Source: Cladorhizidae sp. MBARI D1340-BT2
Lineage: Eukaryota > Porifera > Demospongiae > Poecilosclerida > Cladorhizidae
Length of the DNA: 64,000 bases
Assembly: GCA_028752905.1 (NCBI GenBank)
Contig: JAQNBH010000004.1
Coordinates: 2,340,610-2,404,609, forward strand
Direction: 5' to 3'
The notes below the pieces were generated by a model, which saw nothing but the letters and a program-made list of their open reading frames with translations, did no database searches and had not been told where the DNA came from. Made by a program: the position numbers and the translations under genes. This document shows, in pieces, positions 23,209 to 34,561 of this stretch. The stretch's first letter is position 1, and every line of letters begins with the position of its first letter.

Positions 23209-25064
23209 TCATAGTGATTGAGTTCTATAGGTCGGGTTTGAATGTGCCAAAAATTGATAAGCGATGTTCACTTTCAGAAACAAAATCATTGGCAATTCAC
23301 GTTCAGCAGGTGAAGCGGTCTTGAAATGGTCAATGATGTCATTTAATAGTACAACCTCATCTGAGCAGAAAATTGTTGATACAATTTCAAGTTGGGTTTT
23401 CAATAACTGACCATTGAAGTCTGAGCCATAAAAGCTGAGAACTAAATCAAACTGAGTTTTGTAGTCATTTGAGTTCACTACATTTATTAATAGATCTTGA
23501 ATATTTCTGTAAATCTTAAACCCAGGCTGATCAAACCTATCGGTTATACATGTGGTAATCAGATCAATAGCTTCAATGTAGATTTGTTTGTAATAATCTG
23601 CAGGAGCTTCTGGAAATGAATGGCTTTCTGTGCTCCCGATTTCAAATCTTTTTGGAGTTTTTCTTCAACGTGGGAGGTGGGGATCATCAACACACAAATT
23701 TTCAGATTTTTTGTTATATCTTCCCAAAAAAGCGCAAAATTCTCATCTGATCTTAGTTTACTTAGTGTTTTCACTGTCAATTCTGCAACGATCTGGCCTT
23801 CTGCTGCAGATTTTTGTAATGTACGACTCAAGTTATCACTATGGCCAAGAATTAACTTCCCTAAACACACCCCAATGAAGAATTTAAATTTTTTCATCTG
23901 CGATGACACACCAAGAATACGGGCCTTCATCTCAGTATCGACACAACCCACAACTCATTTAATACTTCATAGTTATCAATGATACTTTTCAGTGCTTCAG
24001 CTTTAACGGTCCAGCGTGTTGGACACAAGACCCGCACCCCAGGTGTGTCATGAGCCATAGAAGAGTTTCTTTGCAACACCTGACTTGAGAAGCAGCTCCG
24101 TCATAACATTGACCTCTCAGTTTGCTGAGAGAGAGATTTAATCTTTGGAGTACATCTTTGATAACGATAACCAAGGTTTGTGCATCTATTTTTCTGACCA
24201 CATATACACCAATAAAGTCCTCATGCACTTCAAACTTCTCACTCACCCATCGAATACAAATGACCACTTGCTCTTGGTTGCTCACATCTGCAGTCTCATC
24301 TGTCATGATAGTGTAGAATGGAGCTGCATGCAGGGAGGCTGCTATTTTACGCAGAACCTTCAGAGCCATGACTTAGCATCTCATTTTGGATTTCAGCAGA
24401 GGTGTATTTATTTGCTCTGCACTTTAGCCATTCGAATACTCTTTTGTCATCATATCCACGAAGCCTAAACAATTTAATAAAGTTGGAGTCAGATTCATCG
24501 TCATGACCACGAAGTGGCAAAGATTGTCTAGCCAAGAACACAACATTAGATAGAATTTTGAGTAAGCACTGCCGGTTTTCCTTCATTTCCCGAGCATGAA
24601 GGGAGGAAAGACTCTCACCAATTTTCGGACATGTCTGGGGGAGAGTAATGACTCTAAAAAAATAGCATCCTTACGACAATTGCTAGCTTCATGGGCAGAA
24701 AATCTTAGAGAAGCATCCTTCCAGTTTGTATATCCAGTTGCAGTCTCAATAGTTGCGACAGAAAAAAGGAGTTTTTCTTTGTAAGCCTTCACACAAATAT
24801 AACAGAAGACTGAATCATGGTCCTCATCATAATGAAGCCATGTCCAGCGTGTAAACCATTGTGGCTGGAAAGATCTTTTAACAAGATTCTTTTTTCCAAA
24901 CTCACACTTTGGAAAACTGAAAGATGGTTGATGTGGCTTCTCACGAATAGAGAGAATGGGTAAGTCCTTGGAGAGTGACATGTCGTCTCGATGATGACTT
25001 CGAAAGATGGTTGATGTGGCTTCTCACGAATAGAGGGAATGGGTAAGTCCTTGGAGAGTGACAT
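23209..25064 (-). pseudogene. hAT transposase pseudogene (hAT-3, relative of hAT-2)
   Basis: The minus-strand blocks are, in order: a TTF zinc finger (MSLSKDLPI start, SFQPQWFTRWTWLHYDEDHD, VFCYICVKAY; 24981-24583); RGYDDKRVFEWLK and ANKYTSAEIQNEML (24470-24350); MTDETADVSNQEQ and RGQCYDGA (24370-24080); CPTRWTVKAEAL (~24000); and the middle to C-terminal region (23951-23209). At least two frameshifts separate the blocks, and the segment between RGQCYDGA and CPTRWT is deleted. The dimerisation motif is not visible past 23209. hAT-2 and hAT-3 share domain order and the KYTS..IQNE motif, so they belong to one lineage. Confidence 0.87.
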
Positions 25065-25084
25065 GTCGTCTCGATGATGACTTC
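24919..25084. repeat. 83-bp direct duplication at the 5' end of hAT-3
   Basis: Two consecutive copies start at 24919 and 25002 (GAAAGATGGTTGATGTGGC). It duplicates the start of the transposase coding sequence, giving two copies of the MSLSKDLPI start. Confidence 0.9.
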
Positions 25085-26870
25085 GAAAACAAAGCTAACA
25101 GTAAGTAACTTTCAGCAGGCTAGCTGCACAAACTATTAATGAGCATGGTTTAGGCTCAGGCTAGTAGTAAACCCTTTACCTTCCCAATCATTGGAAGGTA
25201 AAGGTGTATGTGAACGACATGCTAGTACTGTACGCAGATTACGTAATTTAATGAGATGTAGTATGACTAAAAGTCAATTGACATCTCTGGCGTTGATGCA
25301 TATACATTACAAGGGCGTAGGAAGCGGTGCGACCAGTGAGGCCATGGCCTTACCACTTTCTGAGATAGCGGCCAAGGGAATTGGTTGCAGAATCCAGAGC
25401 AGGAGATCAAACAAAATTAATATTATTGGGTTCACCATGACAGACTAGATTTAGGCATGCCACAAGTCAAGTCAGGTGATCAGTTTGGCACGTGCGCCTT
25501 CCTCTGATGCTACAATCCTGCAATCTGATTGGCATGTAACTATGGCTGCGAGACTCAAGACAACATGTGAGAGACATCTCACCCTTTCCCCACCTAAACC
25601 ATGCCCTAATGATATGTGAGGTATAGGATTACTCTATGACAAACTACTAGTTTACCTACCTATAAACATTCATGTCAATACTCGAGGGTTACGCTAGCAT
25701 CGAATCTTCCTTCACAACCTGAGAAACCTTCTTCTATGCATGTGGATCAGTTAGGACTAGTACATGAGGCAGGAAGTTCCTCTCACCATGAACACACCAA
25801 GCCAGTTTTTCTGGCAGAAGCAGACTCCTAGTTCAGGAGATGATGATGCAGGGCAGGGCAGAAAACAACATGAAACCAGTCACCTGCATGGAGCGTGACT
25901 TGGAAGCACAAGGTAGGTGATAGTTATAGGAGACTAGGGCATTTCCAGGGTGCATTGACGTTTCTGAGCAGCCAATGGCAAGCCGTACAGAAGGAGATGT
26001 GGGGAGAAGGAGCGAAGAAAATATGTAGCCGGGGGGTTGTCGCATTGCTGACCCTTTACACTGAAAGGAAAGGATCGCCTCCTTTTACGAACTACAGGCA
26101 AGTCAGACACCACTACATGGCAATCCCTTTACTGGAAGGTAAAGGTCATCAACATCAGACTACTAGGACACCACAAAACTTAAGGGGGCAAGTCAGACAC
26201 ACCATTACATGGCAGCCCCTTCACTGGAAGGTAAGGGACAGCAACACTAGACTACTAGGACACTACCAAACTTAACCAGGTCAAGGGTCATAAAAATTAT
26301 GGTGCTATCCGAGTGCCTACAGACAATGTGGTGGATGCATTTCCATGGGAAACAATGGTATTCATGTGTCTGGATTGCTCCCATCAGTTTGCTGGTGTTC
26401 ATCATCTAAGCTTCACTGCATCCAAGTTAGGAACACACCCTCCTCCAATACACACTGCCATCACAGGTAGCTAGTATACCAAGTAGAGTGACAGGACGAA
26501 GCAGAAGACAGCAGGCTCAGAAGGAATTCCTTTATTCCCGACTTGAGGAACCTGACAAGGAACAATGGCCATTGCTGGTTGGCACTCATTTTCCAATGGG
26601 TACACCCTAGATCATGGCGTAAGTTGTACACACTTCAACCAACTGTGAGACCAACTCCTTATGACAATCCACTGCAACCCATCAAGAGCCTTCATATCCC
26701 GTACTGTGTTTCGTCACACTCAGCCGGAATCCATGATCATTGGTAAAGGGTCTAGCTAGGTATGAATATTAGTTGCTAATGAACAACACGCACTCAAGTT
26801 TGGTAGTGTTCTAGTAGTCTGGTGTTGATGATCCTTACCTTCCAGTGAAGGGACCATTATTTAAATACAC
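25085..26870. other. Repeat-derived region without a recognised gene
   Basis: No coding sequence recognised. It contains a small palindrome, TTACCTTCC / GGAAGGTAA (25178-25203), and a hAT-end-like motif near 25313. A ~90-bp direct repeat occurs twice (26098-26188 and 26189-26278; GACTACTAGGACAC, ACTGGAAGGTAA), with an inverted copy at 26795-26865. GACCCTTTAC (26050) and GGTAAAGGGTC (26742-26752) form an inverted pair. The arrangement suggests decayed non-autonomous DNA elements. Confidence 0.5.
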
Positions 26871-27325
26871 ACAAACATAGGTCATAATGGAGGAGGGGTC
26901 CAAACTTCAGAGCTGCATAACCTCAACAAGATTAATAATATTCAACATTATTTAATTACTCTCGTGGCTATCATATGACTCTCATTTCCAACAAGTACTT
27001 TAGCTAATGAAACATTGCAGTCACTGTTATGCAATAATTATTATAAATGCCACCCACATTGTAAGTGCTTCACACATTCACTGAAGAAGCCCTGCAACGC
27101 AAGGGAGAAATGTATTTGAATGAGAAGTTTTGTTGGAAAGTAGTGTCACTATGAAATAAAGCCAAGCAAGCTGAAATAAAAAAATAAAATAAAAGATAAC
27201 AAGCAATGAACATACAGACCAGTTACAGTGCCAGAGGAGGCCTGGACTCCACTCGTCTGCCAAACAAACAGCAGAGCAATGGACGCACAAAAATTGTTGC
27301 TAATACTCTGGCTGAGCCCAGAACC
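26871..27325. other. Non-coding; hammerhead-like remnant near 27081
   Basis: No gene. CTGAAGA, a CCCT/AGGG stem and GAGAAATG at 27081-27111 resemble the conserved core of hammerhead motifs of Penelope-like elements, but two core positions differ. An A-rich AAATAAAATAAAA stretch follows near 27175-27195. Confidence 0.3.
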
Positions 27326-27410
27326 CTGAGACTTAGCCCTAACCCAGCCCTAGCCCTAGCCTTAGCACTAGCCCCAGCCCTAACCCAGCCTTAGCCTTAA
27401 TCTTAACCGA
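27326..27410. repeat. Degenerate CCCTAR / CAGCCCTAGC repeat
   Basis: Mixed CCCTAG, CCCTAA and CCTTAG words with CAGC interruptions. It belongs to the same loose sequence family as the arrays at 20.45, 47.5 and 53.2 kb. Confidence 0.75.
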
Positions 27411-28850
27411 AATCTTTTTGGTCATTTTTGAGTGTTTTGAGGAAAACCCACCTCTGAAAGTGCATTGTTGTCAAAATGGGCACATTGAGTTCCTTTTTAA
27501 CATTATAAAATGACTGAAACACCTTTTTGTAGAAATCATTCACCTTTTTAACCGAAAGAAGCTCTATTTTGCTCAATTTGGGAGATTTTTGAGTGTTTTT
27601 TAGGAAACCTATCTCAAAGACCATTCTTGTGAAAATGGGCACATTCAACACTTACTGAAAATTGCTTTTTGTGGAAATGTTTCCTACTTTTTAACAAAAA
27701 CAAGCTCTTTTTGACCCAATCATTGGAAATTTTCAAGTGTTTTGAGGAAAACCAATCACAAAAAGTGCATTCTTCTCAAAATGGGCACATAGATTAATAT
27801 CAGGGAAACACGAAATACTCTTTAAGGGGGATGATGCTAAATTTTATTTTATTTTATTTTTATTTTTTGGCCTGTGATTACAACTTTAGAGCTCTGTAGA
27901 TTCTGCAAACTTCATGGTATGGACTTGATATATAGCTTTTAAAAAGTTACTCATTACAGGATTGAATACTGCTTTTCGTACAAATATTTCCCTCTTCACT
28001 ATTTTTCCGAATTTGGGAATATTTTGGGGAAAACCTAACTAAAAAGTGCATTCTTGCCATTCAGTTACTTTTTAAACACCTTCACTCTTTAAATGACAGA
28101 AAACTGCTTTTTGTAGAGATGCTTCCTATTTTTTAACCGAAAGAAGCTAATTTTTTGCCCAATATGGGTTATTTTTAAATGTTTCGAGGAAAACCTATCT
28201 CTAAAAGTGTATTCTTGTGAAAATGGGTACATTGAGTTCATTTTTAACATTATGAAACACTTTCTACTCTTTTTTGACTGAAATCTCCTTCTTGTAGAAA
28301 TCATTCGCCTTTTTAACTGAAAGCTCTATTTTGCTCAATTTGGGAGATTTATTTTGAGTATTTTGAGGAAAACCTATCTCAAAGACCTCATTCTTGTCAA
28401 AATGGGCACACCAGTTCCACTTCCAAAAATGACTGAATGTGTTAGAAATGTTTCCTACTTTTTAACCGAAAGGATCTCTTTTAGGCCCAATTTGGGAAAT
28501 TTTTAGTATTTTGAGGAAAACCAATCTCAAAATGTGCCTTCTTGTCTAAATGGGTGCATTGAGTTCATTATCAAACACCTTCTACTCTTTAATGACTGAA
28601 AACTGATTTTCGTACAAATGATCCCCCTTTTAATGGAATTAAAAAGTGCATTCTTGTCAAAATTGGCACATGGAGTTCCTTTTCAACATATAAAACTTGC
28701 TACTCGTTAAATAACTGAAAACTCCTTTTCGTAGAAATCTTCACATTTTTAACCGAAAGCTCTATTTTGCTGAATTTGGTTTGCTTTGGGAGATTTTTGA
28801 GTGTTTTGAGGAAAACCTATCTCAAAGACCTCATTGAAATATAGTCTCTG
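27410..28850. repeat. Diverged satellite, ~150-bp (143-177) monomer
   Basis: Recurring blocks in a fixed order: TTTTGAGGAAAACC, TCTTGTCAAAATGGGCACA, ATGACTGAAAACT, GTAGAAATG and TTTTTAACCGAAAG. TTTTGAGGAAAAC-like words recur near 27435, 27593, 27736, 28031, 28181, 28358, 28511 and 28808, about 150 bp or twice that apart. Copies are strongly diverged. A MITE fragment interrupts it at 27822. Confidence 0.85.
27822..27946 (+). mobile_element. Partial copy of the TTAA foldback element
   Basis: It starts with TTAAGGGGG. Near 27880-27945 it carries TACAACTTTAGAGCTCTGTAG and TTCATGGTATGGACTTGATA, matching one arm of the palindrome at 30781-31403. It is inserted in the ~150-bp satellite and truncated at its right side. 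Confidence 0.75.
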
Positions 28851-29049
28851 ATGACTTGTGAATTCACCAGGCTCTATGGGCGATTCTTTGGTGCTGGCTG
28901 TAATCGAGGGCCATGCCAATGATCGAATCCCTTCAGTTAAGCAACTTATATCTATGAGGTAAATTTATTGTCAAGGTGGTGAAAAGAAATCCATCCAGTT
29001 GGTAAGGTACTAATGGCAGATAAGAAGGCCACTGGACTCGGATTAGTCT

Positions 29050-29265
29050 GTTGTCTGCTAGTCTGTCACCACACTGTCTGCTGGTCTATGTATGTGTGAC
29101 GGTCTGTCTGTGTGTATACCGCCAATCTTCCTGCTGGTCGTGTCTCTGCCTGCCAGTCAGTCTGCTGGTCTGTTTGTCTGCCTGCCTGCCTGTCTTCCTG
29201 CTGGTCTGTATGCATCCACCTGTCCGCCCGTCTGCTGGTCTGTCTCCTTCTGTCTGCTGGATTAG
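29050..29265. repeat. CTGTCTGC-type imperfect microsatellite
   Basis: Imperfect CTGTCTGCTGGT and CTGCCTGC repeats. Open frames on both strands (Cys/Leu/Val- or Asp/Arg/Gln-rich) are artefacts of the composition. Confidence 0.8.
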
Positions 29266-29307
29266 TCCTCAATTATGAACATCACCCATTACAGCCATTA
29301 TGCCAGA

Positions 29308-29420
29308 CCTCAATGCATAGTTGCCAACTCTCACTGATTGATAGTGAGACTCACACAGATTTTCCCTTTATCTCACGGTCTCCAGCAACATTGGCAATCT
29401 CATGGACAAATTGGCAATCT
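29308..29420. repeat. Dispersed-repeat-like segment starting GTTGCCAAC
   Basis: GTTGCCAACTCTCACTGATT followed by GTGAGACTCACAC has a small inverted repeat and the look of a mobile-element end. A second segment beginning GTTGCCAACCATCCCGG lies at 62708. Confidence 0.35.
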
Positions 29421-29829
29421 GAATACATAAAATGCACTGAACCTTTACCACTGAAACTACACAGTTTATTTAGCTATGCCATTGCCCAGGTGCAACCAAT
29501 ATATAGCAGCTTAAACATTGAATTTATTTACAGTCTATGCTGAGCTAGTACAAGTGTGAAGGATCTGAATGCAGTTTATCTCAGATGTCACAGCTGTCAT
29601 CAAATGAACAGGTACTGATAGTGAACTAGAATCTTGGGGTGATTTGGCTGCCCCTGCCACCAAGAAAAGAAAGTTATCATGCTTGAGTCTGAGAGGTGCT
29701 ACTACATACAAAACATTGCTTGCATTTTTTTCCCCCCCTGCAAAAAGAATGTTTCCTGTTCCCATATGACTTGATTGATGATGATACAAATTATCTTCCA
29801 TTTTCTGAAATATTTATTGGCAAAAACTA

Positions 29830-30520
29830 AGCTCAATAAACTCTTAAATTATGGACATATATCCCAGAATCAGTGGGAATTAGGCATGCAAGCAGCTATA
29901 GAATTTTACAAAGCTTACCCATTAAATACATCCTGAAGAGCATGAACTTAAACGGTACATTGTGGGAGCATGCAGTTTGGATCGACTATTTTGAACGACA
30001 GAATGCAAAATGGTCAGATGTTGAAATTTTTTGCATATCATCTAGTTAATGTCATTTTGAAATTTGATGAACATGCTTTTGAATGTTTACATGAGGAATT
30101 TCTAGACTACAAGGCACTTGGACCAGATGGGATTCATGCAAGTGCACTTGAGGACGCTTTACTTGTAGAAAAATCAACCAGTAATTACCCTGAATACAGA
30201 ATGGATGTCATCTGGTATCATTTAAGACAGCTGAAGAACCCAGCTGCTTCGAATACACGTTTTAAGGCTCTCATACTGCCAAACTTGAATGATGGCATTG
30301 AAAGGGTTTCCCCCCTAGTATATAAACAAGAATAAAAGAGAGGGATCAGACAGAAATCGATTGGACACCCTTTCCTTTCCTCGATTTTGGTAGTGAAACT
30401 TGAAAGACCAGAAGCTGTAATAAAGTGCTACGAATTCGTTCCAGATTTAAACTTATTGAAAGAAGCCAAGAAAGCCACAACTAAATACGATAGAGAGCAT
30501 TCAAGAAAGGGGATATAATT
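29830..30520 (+). pseudogene. hAT transposase C-terminal fragment (hAT-4)
   Basis: Blocks in shifting frames: KLNKLLNYGHISQNQW and AIEFYKAYPL (29830-29925); HAVWIDYFERQNAKWSDVE (29955-30020); then a 121-codon frame (29970-30335) with EFLDYKALG, YRMDVIWYHLRQLKNP and FKALILPNLN. It ends with ILVVKLERPE, CYEFVPDLNLLKEAKKAT (~30380-30480). The segment before it (DGIERV) occupies the position of the 'HSNAxxERVFS' dimerisation motif of hAT transposases. This lineage differs from the other four here. It is frameshifted and truncated. Confidence 0.65.
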
Positions 30521-30780
30521 ATACTGTAATGCACATTTTTTTCAATATTCTTATTCAAAGCTTTAAACACATTTACAATCTTACTGCATGTGATAAGATC
30601 TGAGAAAAGGGGTCTTATGTACAAACTTTTTAAAAAAACTGAGTTATAGATACCAGGTGAAAGAACAAAGCAATGCCTATATTTTGGTACTGAAATCATC
30701 ACTTATTTCCATACAGAAGAAAAGTTATGAAAGCCTGAATGCTAGAGGCTTGAAACAATTCATTTTGAGAAAAACGCGTT

Positions 30781-31403
30781 TTAAGGGGGGACCTTCTGCA
30801 AACTTTAATTTTTTTTTTTAACCTGGTGTTACAACTTTAGTGCTCAGTAGATTCTGCAAACTTCATGGTATGGACTTGATATATAGCTCAAAAGATAGGT
30901 CTCTCTGTGTGCTCTCTTTTGATACTAAAATATGTTTCATAGGTATAACTACAGGCAAGTTACTAGACCCTAAAGCGGAGGGACTTCAAAAACCTGCACC
31001 CCGGAGAAAACCACTCCGAGTTGCGAAGTGCAAAAAAAAATTAAAAATGGTACGAGTGGCTAGAGGAAGCTCTAGAGCATACAAATACGGTCCTTGTATG
31101 CTCTAGAGCTTCCTCTGGCCACTCGTTCCATTTTTTATTTTTTTGCACTTCGCAACTCGGAGTGGTTTCTTGCGGCGATTTTCGGGTGCAGGTTTTTGAG
31201 GTCCCTCCGCTTTAGGGTCTAGTAACTTGCCTATAGTTATACCTATGAAAGATATTTTAGTATCAAAAGAGAGCACACAGAGAGATCTATCTTTTGAGCT
31301 ATATATCAAGTCCATACCATGAAGTTTGCAGAATCTACTGAGCTCTAAAGTTGTAACCATAGGTTTAAAAAAAAAATTAAAGTTTGCAGAAGGTCCCCCT
31401 TAA
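30781..31403. mobile_element. Palindromic TTAA foldback element, 615 bp between duplications
   Basis: TTAA at 30781-30784 and 31400-31403. The two arms, 30785-31084 and 31094-31399, are close to perfect inverted copies (about 300 bp each), separated by the 9-bp spacer ATACGGTCC. The ends read GGGGGGACCTTCTGCAAAC. Open frames on opposite strands (30840-31106 and 31103-31360) encode almost the same peptide only because the arms are inverted copies. Transcripts would fold into a long double-stranded hairpin. Related single-arm pieces lie at 27822 and 36470. Confidence 0.92.
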
Positions 31404-32190
31404 ATTAATGGCTTCCTGTGCACTTGATGACCTTTGTTAGTTTGTTAACCACGCAGCCACTATAGCAGCTAGTAGGAAATCCCCCTGTTTTGTGGGAGTT
31501 TCCCATCTTTCCGCATACACGGGCAATATTTTCTCCGCGTCATTATAACGCAGTTCAGGTAGCAGCAAGCTTCTTGACCACCAATCTACTAACCCCACGC
31601 TTGCCTACAAAGAAGCAAGCAGGAGCCTTCAGACTTAACACAAATGTAAAGGAAAGGTAGTAGATGCTTGTAATACAAAAAAAGAAAAATAGTCAAATTA
31701 TAACTTTGTGATCATACCACAAAACCATTTTTCTCTACATAAGACCCCTTTTGTCATTTAGGGTCCTCAGGAAGAGTCTGGTCTGCAACTTGGAGGTGAA
31801 CTGCAACTTGGAAACCATGGCCAGACCGATTTATTAGTAGACTGGTTGTTAACAATGTTTTTGGAGTCGTCAGATCCTATCACATATATGCACCATGCAT
31901 TATAGCAACCAACCCCAAAAAAAAGTTCTGCAAATGTGTAGCTGTAATACATCCTAGCAAATCATTCAACACAACAAAACACACATCTCACTTTAAATGG
32001 TTTGAAAAAGTTGGTAACTATGTCAATGTTACTATATATATATAGAGCTAAGGCAAACTTCAGGACAATTACTCTACTATTGTATGTCATTTGCCTAGTT
32101 TGAATTATCGTTTTCCCCTGAACCATTTATTTGATTGTAATTATCCCTCTTGTATATACTTGTCTCAAGCCATGTCGTTGGTGGCCATGT
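31404..32190. other. Non-coding, nothing recognised apart from an inverted end
   Basis: No gene recognised. TACATAAGACCCCTTTT at 31737-31753 is the inverted copy of a motif at 30606-30622. It may be the right end of an older DNA element into which the palindrome inserted. Confidence 0.45.
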
Positions 32191-32195
32191 ACACC

Positions 32196-33353
32196 ACACA
32201 CACTGTAGAACCTTGACTCACCAGTGATGTAGAACCTTGACTCACCAGTGATGTAAGACCTTGACTCACCAGTGCTGTAGGACCTTGACTCGCCAGTGCT
32301 GTAGGACCTTGACTCACCAGTGATGTAAGACCTTGACTCACCAGTGATGTAGGACCTTGACTCACCAGTGCTGTAGGACCTTGACTCGCCAGTGCTGTAG
32401 GACCTTGACCCACCAGTGATGTAGGACCTTGACCCACCAGTGCTGTAGGACCTTGACTCACCAGTGATGTAGGACCTTGACCCACCAGTGATGTAGAACC
32501 TTGACTCACCAGTGACGTAGGACCTTGACTCACCAGTGCTGTAGGACCTTGACTCACCAGTGATGTAGGACCTTGACCCACCAGTGCTGTAGGACCTTGA
32601 CCCACCAGTGCTGTAGGACCTTGACTCACCAGTGATGTAGGACCTTGACCCACCAGTGATGTAGAACCTTGACTCACCAGTGACGTAGGACCTTGACTCA
32701 CCAGTGCTGTAGGACCTTGACTCACCAGTGATGTAGGACCTTGACCCACCAGTGCTGTAGGACCTTGACCCACCAGTGCTGTAGGACCTTGACTCACCAG
32801 TGCTGTAGGACCTTGACTCACCAGTGCTGTAGGACCTTGACTCACCAGTGCTGTAGGACCTTGACTCACCAGTGCTGTAGGACCTTGACCCACCAGTGCT
32901 GTAGGACCTTGACCCACAAGTGATGTAGAACCTTGACTCACCAGTGCTGTAGGACCTTGACTCACCACCAGTGCTGTAGGACCTTGACCCACCAGTGCTG
33001 TAGGACCTTGACCCACCAGTGATGTAGGACCTTGACTCACCAGTGCTGTAGGACCTTGACTCACCAGTGATGTAGGACCTTGACTCACCAGTGCTGTAGG
33101 ACCTTGACCCACCAGTGCTGTAGGACCTTGACCCACAAGTGATGTAGAACCTTGACTCACCAGTGATGTAAGACCTTGACCCACCAGTGCTGTAGGACCT
33201 TGACCCACCAGTGATGTAGGACCTTGACTCACCAGTGCTGTAGGACCTTGACTCACCAGTGATGTAGGACCTTGACTCACCAGTGATGTAAGACCTTGAC
33301 CCACCAGTGATGTAGGACCTTGACTCACCAGTGCTGTAGGACCTTGACCCACT
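32196..33353. repeat. Minisatellite, 24-bp unit, ~48 copies
   Basis: Monomer GGACCTTGACTCACCAGTGC plus TGTA, with variants CCCACC for CTCACC and GATGTA for GCTGTA. The length is a multiple of three, so the minus strand stays open for 437 codons (32165-33478) as repeats of QGPTALVS. A 7-unit (168-bp) block containing the rare GACGTAGG unit is duplicated (32491 and 32659). I treat it as non-coding, although the flanking 43 codons are also open. Confidence 0.95.
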
Positions 33354-33479
33354 AGAGTTACTGCCTGCACATTACACGTAGTGTTCTGTGGCAGGGTTTG
33401 GTCAAGAGCTGCTTGTTGGCTAAATACCCTGCCATAGCCTAGCCTGTGTGCCACTGTGCCTCCCAAATACTCAATCATG

Positions 33480-34370
33480 CATAATTATGTAAGCATGTCT
33501 TGTGTTCCTGGATACATTTAATGCTGGAAGGGACAGGACTCATGTAACCTAGGCCTCGGTGTTCCCGGGAGCATTGGCATGGCACAGTGGCCACCAAAGC
33601 CTTTGCTTTAGAGAGATACCTGTCGAGAGTTACTGCATTTCCATGATATTAAGAGAGCGAATACTTCCCACCAATGGGGTGAAGGGCTCAGTGGTTAGTA
33701 ATAAACTATGCCATCGCAGGATCAGGTCTGTTCTCATTCCTAACAAGATTGGGGATTCGATATGTTTGTTGGCAAGTAGATGTAGTTATGTTGTTCCCTT
33801 GTAGCTCCTGACAGTTCTGGCATGTTAAGAATTCATGTTTGTGTGCAGTGTGGTTTAGTGGAACATTGACGCACATTTATTGACAGAAGACCTTTACCAT
33901 GCAGATAATCTTTGTGGTCAATGGCATGCATATATTGTGCTTATGGTAGTACATCTTTCTAAACTCTGGTCCATGTTGCCTGAAACATTACACCTCTGGT
34001 CCTAGGTTCTCGAACATTACATTTATCTGAACTCTGGTCTGGGTTACCTGGAACATTACATCATCTCAATCGGTGCTAGGTTGCCTGGCTATTTGCAAAT
34101 GCTGGGTGTGAGTCATTGGAATCACCACTGCAATTGTCATGTTTTAAGCATTAAACCTAGCAAGTGCCTAACCACTTCATCGTTTGGTAAGCAAGCAAAG
34201 GTAATAACAATAATGTCTGCACAAGGGAAGTAGCTGCTCACACTCTTTCTGCTGATGCTGTACCACATTTGTGTTGATGTTTGGCACACCATCAGCTCCC
34301 ATAAATCACTGTATATTCAAAACAAAAAATAAATAAATAATTCTCTCTCATAGCAGACGTATAACTGATA
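33480..34370. other. Region 3' of SOAT; tRNA-like promoter boxes near 33684
   Basis: No gene recognised. GGGCTCAGTGG (33684-33694) and GGGGATTCGAT (33751-33761) resemble tRNA A and B boxes, in the right order but 56 bases apart. They could be a decayed tRNA-derived SINE. The SOAT 3' UTR should lie in the right part; no AATAAA was found within ~100 bases of its stop. Confidence 0.3.
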
Positions 34371-34561
34371 CTACAAAAAACAGTTATAGAAACGTGGAAC
34401 GAAAGTATTAACAAAGTTTTCCTCCAGCGGGCACACTTGGCGTGCATAGAACTCCATGGTGTAGCAGAACACCATGATGGACACTCCAATGTGCAGCGAC
34501 ACATGCAGAAAGTAGTTCCATCCCACATTTTCTGGGCTGGGCTTGAAGAAGAACAGCAGAG
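34371..34561 (-). CDS. SOAT: SOAT terminal exon d (191 nt)
   Basis: The acceptor is CTTATAG|CT and the stop TAG at 34373-34371. It encodes [17 protein letters not shown], a membrane segment, [13 protein letters not shown] and a short tail ending FYNCFL. Confidence 0.9.

Noticed and set aside
30840..31360. Two nearly identical ~86-codon proteins on opposite strands
   Set aside because: They are the two inverted arms of one palindromic element. They start and stop in non-coding arm sequence and are not conserved in the diverged copies.
32165..33478. 437-codon QGPTALVS repeat protein (minus)
   Set aside because: The 24-bp unit keeps frame by length alone. The 43 non-repeat codons at the start have no recognisable motif. 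It cannot be fully excluded, but there is no positive evidence.
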